Positions 1-9,131 of a stretch of 54,799 nucleotides of DNA are shown in pieces; the first letter of the stretch is position 1; each line of letters begins with the position of its first letter. A model generated the notes under the pieces. It worked only from the letters and a program-made list of their open reading frames with translations. It was not told the DNA's origin and searched no databases. A program made the position numbers and the translations under genes. Source of the DNA: CAZDYI01 sp964509765 (lineage in GTDB: Bacteria; Pseudomonadota; Gammaproteobacteria; Tethybacterales; Tethybacteraceae); contig CAZDYI010000136.1 in NCBI GenBank assembly GCA_964509765.1, positions 1-54,799 on the forward strand, in the 5' to 3' direction.

Positions 1-91
1 GGCGGAACTTCCGCCGCCGCTTGTTGTGCGCGTGCGAGACGTTGTTGCCCGAGGCGGTCCTCTTGCCGGTTATCTGGCAGGTGCGTGACAT
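1..91 (-). CDS. rpmB: 50S ribosomal protein L28, 5' part
   Basis: Partial gene running off the left end. The first 30 residues read MSRTCQITGKRTASGNN, then VSHAHNKRRRKFR, the hallmark N-terminus of bacterial L28 (MSRxCQxTGK, then N-x-SHAxN and a basic stretch). L28 is a small protein of the large ribosomal subunit. The ATG at 91 has no Shine-Dalgarno. A TAGAAT hexamer lies exactly 9 nt upstream (101-106, minus strand), so the mRNA may be leaderless. The rpmG partner would lie outside the window. Identity is confident although only about 40% of the protein is present. Confidence 0.9.
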   Translation of the reverse strand, partial: MSRTCQITGKRTASGNNVSHAHNKRRRKFR

Positions 92-100
92 GGAACGCGC

Positions 101-106
101 ATTCTA
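101..106 (-). promoter_or_regulatory. -10 element of rpmB, 9 nt from ATG
   Basis: Read on the minus strand this is TAGAAT, followed by 9 nt and the rpmB ATG. No Shine-Dalgarno fits in the gap. No good -35 is visible because the glnA-side hairpin occupies that position. It is one of several TANAAT-N9-ATG starts in the window. Confidence 0.55.
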
Positions 107-112
107 CACCAA

Positions 113-135
113 GCGGAAGGCGCGGGGCCTTCCGC
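113..135. terminator. GC-rich hairpin after glnA
   Basis: A perfect 9-bp inverted repeat, GCGGAAGGC / GCCTTCCGC, with a 5-nt loop, lies between the glnA stop and the rpmB -10 element. No T-run follows it on the minus strand, so it is at best a weak intrinsic terminator of glnA. It overlaps the expected -35 region of rpmB. Confidence 0.5.
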
Positions 136-161
136 GAACAGACCGGTCCTCCGCGCTCCCC

Positions 162-1562
162 CTAGAGGGCGAAGTACATGTCGAACTCGATCGGGTGCGG
201 AGCGGAGCGGAACGCCCGGCTCTCCTCGATCTTGAGGTCGATGTACGCGTCGACGACGTCGTCGTCGAAAATCCCCGACTGGGTCAGGAACTTGCGGTCC
301 TTGTCGAGCGCGACGAGCGCGTCGTTGAGCGTCGAGGACACCTGCGGGAGCTTGATCGCCTCGCGCTCGGGGATGTCGTACATGTTCGCGTCGTACGGCT
401 TGCCCGGGTTCGTCTTGTTCCTGATTCCGTCGAGCCCTGCGCACAGGAAAGCGGCAAACGTCAGGTAGGGGTTCGCGGTCGCGTCCGGGAAGCGCACCTC
501 GCAGCGCCGCTGCTCGGGCATCCCGGTGTGCGGGATGCGGATCGCGATCGAGCGGTTGTGAGCCGAGTAGCCGAGGATCGTCGGCGCCTCGAAGCCGGGG
601 ATCAGCCGCTTGTACGAGTTCGTCGTCGGGTTCGAGAAGGCGTTGATCGCCTTGGCGTGCTTGAGTATGCCGCCGATGTAGTGCAGGCACGTCTTCGACA
701 GGCCGGCGTACTCGCTGCCGGCGAAGACGTTCTTGCCCTTCTTGACGAGCGACTGGTGCACGTGCATCCCCGAGCCGTTGTCGCCGGCGATCGGCTTGGG
801 CATGAAGGTCAGGATCTTGCCGTGCTCCTGCGCGACGTTCTTGGCGACGTACTTGTAGATCTGGGTGTCGTCCGCGCGGCGGACGGCCTCGCCCATGCGG
901 GTGCCGATCTCGCACTGTCCCGCGGTCCCGACCTCGTGGTGGTGGACCTCTGCCGTTATCCCGACCTGCTCGCAGGTCGCGCAGATCTCCGAGCGCAGGT
1001 CGGCGAGGCTGTCGACCGGCGGGACCGGGAAGTAGCCGCCCTTCACTCCGGGCCGGTGGGCGTTGTTGTTGTCGACGTCCCCGGTTCCCCAGGCCGACTC
1101 GTTCGAGGTGACCTCGTAGAAGGCGCTGCCCATGCCGCTGTCCCAGCGGACCTGGTCGAAGACGAAGAACTCGAGCTCGGGGCCGAAGTAGGCGGTGTCG
1201 GCGACGCCGCTCTTCCTCAGGACGCCCTCGGCCTTGCGCGCGACCGCGCGTGGGTCGCGGTTGTACGAGCTGCCGTCGGGGTTGACGACGTCGCAGATGA
1301 CGTTGACCGTGCGCCGCTCGCGGAACGGGTCGGTGTAGGCCGTCGACAGGTCCGGCATCAGGACCATGTCGGACTTCTCGATTCCCTTCCAGCCCATGAT
1401 CGACGAGCCGTCGAACGGCTTGCCGTGCTTGAGCAGGCTGGCGTTGAACTTCGCGACCGGCAGGGTCACGTGGTGGTGCTTGCTCAGCAGGTCGGTGAAC
1501 CGCAGGTCCACGAACTCGACCTTGTCCTTCTTGAGCTTGGCCAGGAACTTCTCTTTGCTCAT
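162..1562 (-). CDS. glnA: glutamine synthetase, type I
   Basis: Makes glutamine from glutamate, ammonia and ATP; a cytosolic dodecamer at the centre of nitrogen assimilation. The 466 residues match the usual GlnA length (about 469). Visible signatures include FDGSSIMGW near residue 51, the HHHEVG and NGSGMHVHQS metal and substrate regions, and NMYDIP near the C-terminus, whose Tyr395 corresponds to the adenylylation site. The ATG at 1562 is chosen because MSKEKFLAKLKK begins the family fold and GGGAGAGG lies just upstream; longer in-frame starts are non-homologous. A good sigma-70 promoter precedes it. No ntrBC follows: the gene faces rpmB downstream and the AAA genes upstream. Confidence 0.97.
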   Translation of the reverse strand: MSKEKFLAKLKKDKVEFVDLRFTDLLSKHHHVTLPVAKFNASLLKHGKPFDGSSIMGWKGIEKSDMVLMPDLSTAYTDPFRERRTVNVICDVVNPDGSSYNRDPRAVARKAEGVLRKSGVADTAYFGPELEFFVFDQVRWDSGMGSAFYEVTSNESAWGTGDVDNNNAHRPGVKGGYFPVPPVDSLADLRSEICATCEQVGITAEVHHHEVGTAGQCEIGTRMGEAVRRADDTQIYKYVAKNVAQEHGKILTFMPKPIAGDNGSGMHVHQSLVKKGKNVFAGSEYAGLSKTCLHYIGGILKHAKAINAFSNPTTNSYKRLIPGFEAPTILGYSAHNRSIAIRIPHTGMPEQRRCEVRFPDATANPYLTFAAFLCAGLDGIRNKTNPGKPYDANMYDIPEREAIKLPQVSSTLNDALVALDKDRKFLTQSGIFDDDVVDAYIDLKIEESRAFRSAPHPIEFDMYFAL

Positions 1563-1632
1563 TGTCTTTACCTCTCCCTTGCGAGTGCGGCGCCGCCCTT
1601 TCCTCGGGCGCCAGCCTGCAGGTTGGCGGGGG

Positions 1633-1661
1633 ATTGTATCAGATGAACGGTAATTTATCAA
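1633..1661 (-). promoter_or_regulatory. sigma-70 promoter of glnA
   Basis: On the minus strand: TTGATA, a 17-nt spacer, then TACAAT (plus coordinates 1656-1661 and 1633-1638), with TGA before the hexamer forming an extended -10. CCCC follows the -10. It lies about 70 nt upstream of the glnA ATG and leaves room for a normal leader with a Shine-Dalgarno. Confidence 0.7.
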
Positions 1662-1761
1662 GGATAAAAGAAAGTTTACTGACATGCATACTTTTCGCCG
1701 TGCGTGGCGATGCCTGATTTTGCATGGACTTCGGTTCCGGTGCCTGTCCTGCCGGAGCGGC

Positions 1762-3186
1762 TCATTCCGCCAGCATCGATTCCAGGCCCAGCGCCGCGCT
1801 TAACTGGGACGCGGGCAGGTAGGCGGCCTTCCCGTTCCGGTCCTGGCCGTAGGTTGACCTGGTGGCGCAGAAGCTGCCGCCGTAGTCCTTGGTCCTGCGC
1901 TTTCTCTTGCCTATCCTGTCCAGGTCTGATGCCGCCCGCTCCAGGACATCCAGGTCGTCGCTCCACGTCAGTTGGCACAGCCTGTTCAGGTAGGCTGTCT
2001 TCCTGGACATGAAGACCATGTCCGCCTTTGCGACTGAGCTGCCGCGCCGGTACGAGCAGTAGTGCGCCCTGGTCTTGTAAGGCGCGGCGCCGTACCTGCC
2101 TTCCACGAACTGAGCGAACGCGGCGGCCTCGGCCGCGTGCGCGAATCCGTCCTCCCCTGCGGAGACGGGACCGTTGAACAGGCCGTGCATGCTGGGGTGC
2201 ACCAGCATGAACTTCCTTGAAGGGTTCCTGCGCAGCCGGCGCATAGCCGAGCCGAGCTTGGGGACCTGCCGGACCAGGTAGCAGTCCTCCAGGTAGTCCA
2301 GGTACTTGACCGCCGTCTCATGGTCGAGACCGGTTCCCGACCTTGCGTCCTCCATCGCGAACTCCCTGCAGTTGTTCCGCGCGACGAATGTGAACAGGGC
2401 AAACAGACCCGCCGGGTTGGAGATGCCGCGCAGCGCGGGAAAGGAGTCGAACAGCTCCCTGTCGGGCACGTGCTCCGGTCCGTATCCCTTGCAGCCTGCA
2501 GCCGAGGGCCGGAACGCCGCCGCAACGGATCCGTAGTTCACGTAGTCGACGAAGTCCTCGTTAAGCTGCTCGATCTCGTCCTGACCCAGCTTCGCGGACA
2601 TGGCCTGCCTAGCGTCCCTCGGAAGCCCGGAAGGCCATTTTCCTGCAGCGTCCAAATGTTCGCAGAACAGCAGCGGCGGCAGATGGAAACGGCGCAAGCT
2701 TCCTGTCTCGCCGGCTGCTTCCGTTCGGTCCGGCTCCGCGCGGAACGAACAGCAGGCCACGGCTGCCGTTCCTTTCGCGTTGCCCGCAACATGGTCATTC
2801 AGCTCGCTTTCCCAGCCTGGCCTGTGCTGGATCTCGTCGAGCGCCAGCAGGACGGGCTTGCCGGGGTCGGCTGCCTTCCTGATCTCTGCGGCAAGCTCTC
2901 CGATCGAGATGCCGCTCAGGAACGGGTGTTGCATCGGTGCGTAGCACACGTTCCCGGAGGGAAGCTTTCCCGACGATATCGCTTGCCCAATCAGCTGCTT
3001 GACCAACACGGTCTTGCCCGCGCGGCGCGGGCCGTGAATGACGGCCGCGCATGATTGCTTGGGACTGAGCGAAAGCTGTTCAAGTCGAGGATACAGAAAC
3101 CTTCTGCGCTCGAAGCGATGCTCCTCCGGCAGTTCGCCTTCTGCCCACCAGGGATTGAACGGCCTCAGCAGGTCTGCGGCTCTCAT
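1762..3186 (-). CDS. AAA ATPase with DUF4143-type C-terminus, copy 1
   Basis: A 474-residue P-loop ATPase of the AAA_14/DUF4143 type, whose cellular role is generally unknown. It begins with the conserved FNPWW motif (residues 10-14). Walker A is GPRRAGKT at 52-59 and Walker B LLALDEIQ at 113-120. The C-terminal half has the restriction-nuclease-like DUF4143 layout, with a conserved 'LNRLCQLTWSDDLDVL' stretch. It starts 12 nt after the stop of its paralogue and is surely co-transcribed with it. The stretch after Walker B is more divergent than in copy 2: the usual GSS-type segment is replaced by CCSFRAEPDR. No toxin or antitoxin partner is visible. Function beyond ATP binding is not assigned. 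Confidence 0.85.
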   Translation of the reverse strand: MRAADLLRPFNPWWAEGELPEEHRFERRRFLYPRLEQLSLSPKQSCAAVIHGPRRAGKTVLVKQLIGQAISSGKLPSGNVCYAPMQHPFLSGISIGELAAEIRKAADPGKPVLLALDEIQHRPGWESELNDHVAGNAKGTAAVACCSFRAEPDRTEAAGETGSLRRFHLPPLLFCEHLDAAGKWPSGLPRDARQAMSAKLGQDEIEQLNEDFVDYVNYGSVAAAFRPSAAGCKGYGPEHVPDRELFDSFPALRGISNPAGLFALFTFVARNNCREFAMEDARSGTGLDHETAVKYLDYLEDCYLVRQVPKLGSAMRRLRRNPSRKFMLVHPSMHGLFNGPVSAGEDGFAHAAEAAAFAQFVEGRYGAAPYKTRAHYCSYRRGSSVAKADMVFMSRKTAYLNRLCQLTWSDDLDVLERAASDLDRIGKRKRRTKDYGGSFCATRSTYGQDRNGKAAYLPASQLSAALGLESMLAE

Positions 3187-3198
3187 GTCCTCTCAGTC

Positions 3199-4647
3199 TC
3201 AGCCGTCAGGGAGAGCGTAGTGTTCCTCCGGCAATTCCTCGAGGGCCTCCATGCCCAGCGACAGGCAGTACTGCGCGGTGGGAAGGAAAGTGACGTTGCC
3301 CTCGTGCAGGTCGCGGTAGGTGGACTTCGTGGTGCAGTACAGCCCTTCGAAGTCCCTTGATATCGGTCCGCGGCCGTGGAAGAACTCAAGGTTCGAAGCG
3401 GCGCTGTCAAGCCTGCCGGCGTGGTCAGACCACTTGATTTCCGCCAGCCGTGTGATCTTTCTCGCGCCGTCGCAGTGCACCATGTCCACTTCCCGGTCGA
3501 TGTAGTTAACCTTGTTCCTGATGTAGCGAATCTCATCACGGTACAAGTTCACGCTGAACATGGACGGCACTTGATACTGGGCGAAGGCAGCCGCCTCGAT
3601 TCGGTTCCCGATTCCGGACTGTCGGGATTCGGATGTCCCGGACAACACGCTGTGCATGGCCGGGTTCTCAAGCACCAGCTTCATCATGGCCTGACGCTTC
3701 AGCTCCCGCAATTGCGTGTCCCGCTTCCTGACCCTCCGCACGAGGAAGGCTGCTTGGAGGAATTCCAGGTATTTGTTCAGCGTTTTGACGTCTATGTCTG
3801 TGTTCTGGGACACATGAGTCAGGGACATCTCCTCGCCTTGGTGCCTCGCTATGTACTGCAGCAGCGGGAAAAGCTTGTTGTCGGCCGAAATGCCGTAATC
3901 AACGGCATGCTTGCCGAACAGGTCCTTGTCTATCGACTTGACGATCGAATCGCGGGGGATCGCGATCCTTTCGGCCTTCAGGGCCTCCGGAAAGCTGCCT
4001 GCTTCCAGGTATCGCATGAAGAACTTGTTCAGCCGCGCGACATCTTCCTTGTTCAGCCTTGCCTCCCTGACTTCCCTTGATGTTGACGGCAGGGACTCGG
4101 GGAGTCCCCCGCGAAAGTGCAGGAACTCGTGGAACAGAACTGGCGGCAGCCTCAGATCGACGAACCTTCCGAAGCCGGACTCGCTGCTCTTCCGCTTCAG
4201 TGCGGCGGCAATTGAGCCGGAAGCCACGAACTGAATCCCCAGGTGATGGTCCGTGAAGGCCTTGAGGTCCCGTTCCCAGTCCGCGCAGGCCTGGATCTCG
4301 TCAAAGATCAGCAAGGAGCGTTCCCTGCTTCCTGCGCGCTTCTCGACCGCCTGGACGATGTCCCAAAGGGTCAGGTCCCTGAGGAGCGCATGGTCCATGT
4401 CGGCGTAGCAGACGTGGTCGGGCTTGAACATTCCGCTCTTGATCGTCTCGCCGACAAGCTGCATCAGCATGACGGTCTTGCCGACCCTTCTAGGGCCAAG
4501 CACTATGAGCGAGCGCCTCAAGCCCATGTCCAAGGCCATCTTCCTGAACTGCCCGTACAGCAGTCGCTTCCTGTAGAAGCACTCCTTGGGCAAGGGGGTT
4601 CCGCTCCACCAGGGATTGAATTGCTCAAGTCTTTCCTGGACTTTCAT
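3199..4647 (-). CDS. AAA ATPase with DUF4143-type C-terminus, copy 2
   Basis: A 482-residue paralogue of the downstream gene and first gene of the pair. It has FNPWW at residues 10-14, Walker A GPRRVGKT at 51-58 and Walker B LLIFDEIQ at 112-119. A sensor-like VASGSIAAALKRK segment follows, then a C-terminal domain with 'EVDMVHC' and 'LAEIKWSDH', which resembles the D-x-V / E-x-K pattern of PD-(D/E)XK folds often seen in DUF4143 proteins. The ATG at 4647 lacks a Shine-Dalgarno but has TATAAT 9 nt upstream at the edge of an AT-rich region. Such genes are common in symbionts and in metagenome assemblies. Its job is unknown. Confidence 0.87.
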   Translation of the reverse strand: MKVQERLEQFNPWWSGTPLPKECFYRKRLLYGQFRKMALDMGLRRSLIVLGPRRVGKTVMLMQLVGETIKSGMFKPDHVCYADMDHALLRDLTLWDIVQAVEKRAGSRERSLLIFDEIQACADWERDLKAFTDHHLGIQFVASGSIAAALKRKSSESGFGRFVDLRLPPVLFHEFLHFRGGLPESLPSTSREVREARLNKEDVARLNKFFMRYLEAGSFPEALKAERIAIPRDSIVKSIDKDLFGKHAVDYGISADNKLFPLLQYIARHQGEEMSLTHVSQNTDIDVKTLNKYLEFLQAAFLVRRVRKRDTQLRELKRQAMMKLVLENPAMHSVLSGTSESRQSGIGNRIEAAAFAQYQVPSMFSVNLYRDEIRYIRNKVNYIDREVDMVHCDGARKITRLAEIKWSDHAGRLDSAASNLEFFHGRGPISRDFEGLYCTTKSTYRDLHEGNVTFLPTAQYCLSLGMEALEELPEEHYALPDG

Positions 4648-4656
4648 CGACCAATG

Positions 4657-4662
4657 ATTATA
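4657..4662 (-). promoter_or_regulatory. -10 element of AAA/DUF4143 copy 2, 9 nt from ATG
   Basis: Reads TATAAT on the minus strand, then 9 nt, then the ATG at 4647. No Shine-Dalgarno lies in the gap. The upstream sequence is AT-rich, without a convincing TTGACA at 17 nt. Confidence 0.6.
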
Positions 4663-4790
4663 ACATTAATTTATAAAGAGCCAGAATAAAAATCGGCATA
4701 TAAGCTATATATATGTATATACGGATTATATTAATAGATATACGCTTAACGGGATCGCAATCCCTTATCGGGATTATTTCTGGCAACACA

Positions 4791-4819
4791 TTGTTAAAAT
4801 GGTAAAAATTACATATAAT
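4791..4819 (+). promoter_or_regulatory. sigma-70 promoter toward the amidotransferase
   Basis: TTGTTA (4791-4796), a 17-nt spacer and TATAAT (4814-4819) form the best-looking promoter in the window. Transcription would start near 4826, about 170 nt before the proposed GTG of the amidotransferase, giving a long leader. Confidence 0.7.
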
Positions 4820-4828
4820 GTAATTTTT
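4804..4828. repeat. perfect palindrome over the -10
   Basis: A 10-bp inverted repeat, AAAAATTACA (4804-4813) and TGTAATTTTT (4819-4828), separated by TATAA. It is centred on the -10 hexamer, where a repressor operator would sit. It could also fold as a hairpin ending in five Us. The binding factor is unknown. Confidence 0.6.
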
Positions 4829-4997
4829 GACATTTTCAATATGCATGGAAATAGATTTCCAGTGTTAATTAAACTCGCTCATTCGATCACATCACTGCAC
4901 ATCAGGTTGCTACATTCCACAGGCGTGCTTGAGGCGCGCATCGAAGAAGGCCGGAACCGAGGAATACAATTGCGAATCAGTTCGCAGCCCAGACGCA

Positions 4998-5720
4998 GTG
5001 AAGTTCCTGGTCTTCCAGCACATACCCGTTGAGCACCCCGGCGTCCTGCGGGGGTTCTGGAAGGAGGAGGGCATCGAATACGACGCGGTCGAGCTCGACG
5101 AGGGCGACGCGATCCCCGGAAGCTTCGACCCGTACTCTGCGCTCGTCGTAATGGGCGGGCCGATGGACGTCTGGGAAGAGGAGGAGCACCCTTGGCTGGT
5201 TCCCGAAAAGGAGGCCATCCGCAAGTGGGTCCGGGAGACGGGCCGCCCGTTCCTGGGCATCTGCCTCGGGCACCAGCTGCTGGCCGACGCGATGGGCGGC
5301 GAGGTCGGACCTGGCGAGTCCGAGGTCGGGCTTGCCGGAATAATGCTGACAGCTGCGGGCAGGGAAGACCCGCTGCTTGCCGGCAGCCCCGCAGAGCCGA
5401 AGTGCTTTCAGTGGCACAGCGCCGAGGTCAAGAGCCTTCCTCCGGACAGCGAGATCCTGGCCGGCAACGACGCATGCGGCATCCAGGCCTTCCGGCTCGG
5501 AGACAGCGCGTACGGGTTCCAGTACCACGTCGAGATCACCGGGGACACCGTCGCCGAGTGGGGCGGCATACCTGCCTACCGCAAGTCCCTGGAGGAGATC
5601 TTCGGCAGGGACGGCTTGCCCAAGCTCGCAAGGCAGGCCGAAGGGAGCCTGGCCGAGTTCCGCCAGTCGGCAAGGACGCTCAACGACAACCTCGTCGGGA
5701 TGCTGCGCGCCGCTGCGTGA
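4998..5720 (+). CDS. class I glutamine amidotransferase-like protein
   Basis: A 240-residue stand-alone class I GATase related to the amidotransferase part of GMP synthase. These enzymes release ammonia from glutamine or hydrolyse gamma-glutamyl bonds. Visible elements are the oxyanion-strand MGGPMDV near 52, the nucleophile elbow GICLGHQ with Cys89, and the FQYHVEIT motif supplying His177 and Glu179, so the triad is complete. The GTG at 4998 is preferred because MKFLVFQHIP starts the first beta strand; no Shine-Dalgarno supports it and an upstream TTG at 4929 cannot be excluded. It follows the AT-rich promoter region and ends in a strong GC hairpin, so it appears to be its own unit. The substrate is unknown. 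Confidence 0.85.
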   Translation: MKFLVFQHIPVEHPGVLRGFWKEEGIEYDAVELDEGDAIPGSFDPYSALVVMGGPMDVWEEEEHPWLVPEKEAIRKWVRETGRPFLGICLGHQLLADAMGGEVGPGESEVGLAGIMLTAAGREDPLLAGSPAEPKCFQWHSAEVKSLPPDSEILAGNDACGIQAFRLGDSAYGFQYHVEITGDTVAEWGGIPAYRKSLEEIFGRDGLPKLARQAEGSLAEFRQSARTLNDNLVGMLRAAA

Positions 5721-5726
5721 TTCCCC

Positions 5727-5751
5727 GCGCCCGCCGCCCGGCGGCGGGCGC
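5727..5751. terminator. GC hairpin after the amidotransferase
   Basis: A perfect 11-bp inverted repeat, GCGCCCGCCGC / GCGGCGGGCGC, with a 3-nt loop, lies 6 nt after the stop codon. No T-run follows at once. It separates the amidotransferase from the lepA operon. Confidence 0.6.
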
Positions 5752-5784
5752 CCGTCCAGCGATTAAAATTTCGGGTTCCACTTG

Positions 5785-7579
<1,795 letters not shown>

Positions 7580-7587
<8 letters not shown>

Positions 7588-8476
7588 CCTGTTCGCCGCG
7601 GCCTCGGTCGCGTGCGCGGTCCTGTGGGCGAGCGCGGCAATCCTGCGCTCGGCGCCAGGCGTCCCGCAGGGTGCCGTCCGGGTCGCGTCCGCGGTCGCCG
7701 CGTGGCGCGCCTACTTCATCGCGCTGTTCGCGATAACGGTCTTCCGCGCGGCGCTCTTCGAGATGTTCTGGATCCCGTCTGCGTCGATGCAGCCGTCGCT
7801 GCGCGAGGGCGAGTTCGTCATCGTCGACAAGAGCGAGTACGGGATCCGCGTCCCGCTGCTCGGCATGCGCGTGAGCGGCGGGTCCGACCCGAAGCGGGGC
7901 GAGATCGTCGTCTTCCGCTACCCGGGGCAGGAGGAGGTCTTCTACATCAAGCGCATCGTCGGCCTGCCCGGCGACACCCTGTCCGTCGACGGCAACCTCC
8001 TGGTGCTCGACGGCGACACGGCGGAGTACCTCGGGCCGGCTCCCGAGGCGTACGTCTACGAGGAGGGCACGCGCGGCGGGCTGTTCGGCGCGGTCTACGA
8101 CTGGGTGGCGGGCGACAAGCGCCAGGTCGGCAGCGAGCTCTACTGGGAGCGGCTGGGGGAGGGCTGGCACCCGGTGCTCTACGAGGACTCGCGCGTGGCG
8201 CCGACCGTGGTGCTGCTCGAGGACGGCTGCGAGCAGATGTTCGGCCGCATCCTGACGTGCAGGATACCCGAGGGCCACTACTTCGTCATGGGCGACAACC
8301 GCCACAGGAGCAACGACAGCAGGTTCTGGGGCTTCGTCCCGCGCACGCACCTCGTCGGGCCGGCGTTCACGCTCGCTGTCTCGTTCGACAGCTTCTCGCG
8401 CTCGTTCTCGTCGATCGGGCTGACCGCCGAGGCGGCGCCGATCGACGGGCACGTCCCGCCCGCCGCGGGGGAGTAG
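7580..8476 (+). CDS. lepB: signal peptidase I
   Basis: A membrane-bound serine protease that removes signal peptides from exported preproteins. It is 298 residues long. A hydrophobic N-terminal segment (about 1-22) and a second one (about 44-60) place the catalytic domain in the periplasm. Catalytic Ser69 lies in SASMQPSL and the general base Lys124 in YIKRIVGLPGD; the GDNRHRSNDSRFWG box follows. The GTG at 7580 overlaps lepA by 8 nt and is preceded by AAGGAGG at 7564-7570, one of the clearest Shine-Dalgarno sequences here. It is coupled to lepA and followed 4 nt later by rnc, the normal proteobacterial order. Confidence 0.96.
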
Positions 8477-8480
8477 GGGC

Positions 8481-9131
8481 TTGGTCTCGATCGCCGAGCT
8501 GCCGCACAGCTTCAAGAGCCGGAAGCTGCTCGACGAGGCGCTTGACCCGCGCTCGGACTCGAACCGGCGCCTGGAGTGGATCGGCGACCGGGCGCTCGGC
8601 TGCGCGATCTCGACTATCCTCCTCAAGGACCATCCGGACCGCGACGTCGGAGACCTCACCTCGGCCTACACGAGGCTGGTCAACAACCACCGCCTCGCCG
8701 CCATCGGCAGGGGCATGGACCTGCCGGGCTCGGAGTCCGCGCCACTGAGCCACGCCAGGGCGGCGAACACAGTTGAGGCCGTGATCGGCGCGGTGTACCT
8801 CGACGGCGGCATGGAGGCGGCGCACAGGTGCGTGCGCTGGATGTTCGACGAGATCCTCAAGAGCGAAGAGGACGACATCTGGTTCAAGGACCCCAAGACG
8901 CTGCTCAAGGAGCACTGCGAGGGCTCGAACGCCAAGATGCCGGTCTACTACTACGCCGAGCATGCCGAGAACGGCGCGTTCATGGCCACGTGCGAGGCCA
9001 TGAACGTCATCGCCAAGGGAGTCGGCAAGACCAAGGGGGCGGCGGCGACCGTTGCCGCGAGCTCGGTGATGGACAGGCTGTCGGCGATCGCGGTCAAGAA
9101 GAAGAAGAGAAAGCAGGCGCGAAGGAGATGA
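8481..9131 (+). CDS. rnc: ribonuclease III, divergent catalytic site
   Basis: A double-strand-specific RNase that processes rRNA precursors and mRNAs. It is 216 residues long: an RNase III domain, then a dsRNA-binding domain from about residue 137 (KDPKTLLKEH onward) and a very basic tail. The signature RRLEWIGDRALG supplies Glu32 and Asp36. The second cluster reads AANTVEAVIGAVYLD, so Glu99 is present but the usual Asp of ADTVEA is Asn96. Val56 stands where the VDEGD glutamate normally is, and the N-terminal helix is short. The start is TTG at 8481 behind GGGGGAGTAGGGG. Position between lepB and era fixes the identity. Whether it cleaves normally is open. Confidence 0.92.
   Translation: MVSIAELPHSFKSRKLLDEALDPRSDSNRRLEWIGDRALGCAISTILLKDHPDRDVGDLTSAYTRLVNNHRLAAIGRGMDLPGSESAPLSHARAANTVEAVIGAVYLDGGMEAAHRCVRWMFDEILKSEEDDIWFKDPKTLLKEHCEGSNAKMPVYYYAEHAENGAFMATCEAMNVIAKGVGKTKGAAATVAASSVMDRLSAIAVKKKKRKQARRR

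Larger units (their letters stand above)
4648..4997. other. AT-rich intergenic control region
   Basis: About 350 nt of conspicuously low GC between the AAA pair (minus) and the amidotransferase (plus). It holds the minus-strand -10 at 4657-4662, an alternating TA stretch near 4706-4721, three GGGAT/ATCCC words (4751-4755, 4760-4764, 4770-4774) that can form two alternative small hairpins, and the plus-strand promoter and palindrome listed separately. A 62-codon minus-strand reading frame here looks like chance in AT-rich DNA. No DnaA boxes, tRNA or IS ends were seen. Confidence 0.6.

Noticed and set aside
21..1646. Long plus-strand reading frame antisense to glnA
   Set aside because: It is rich in Arg, Val, Leu and Asp with no family pattern. 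High-GC coding DNA leaves long open frames on the opposite strand, and glnA on the minus strand explains the region fully.
4658..4846. Possible 62-residue gene on the minus strand in the AT-rich region
   Set aside because: Ile/Tyr-rich translation of AT-rich noncoding DNA, no ribosome binding site and no recognisable fold. It also overlaps the promoter and palindrome.
4650..4920. AT-rich stretch as a replication origin
   Set aside because: No DnaA boxes (TTATCCACA-like) and no dnaA, dnaN, gidA or rep gene nearby. A promoter region explains it better.
8828..9127. A 100-residue N-terminal extension of Era
   Set aside because: The in-frame stretch lies entirely over rnc in another frame and has no homology-like pattern. 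The ATGA overlap and GGAG at 9128 define the start.
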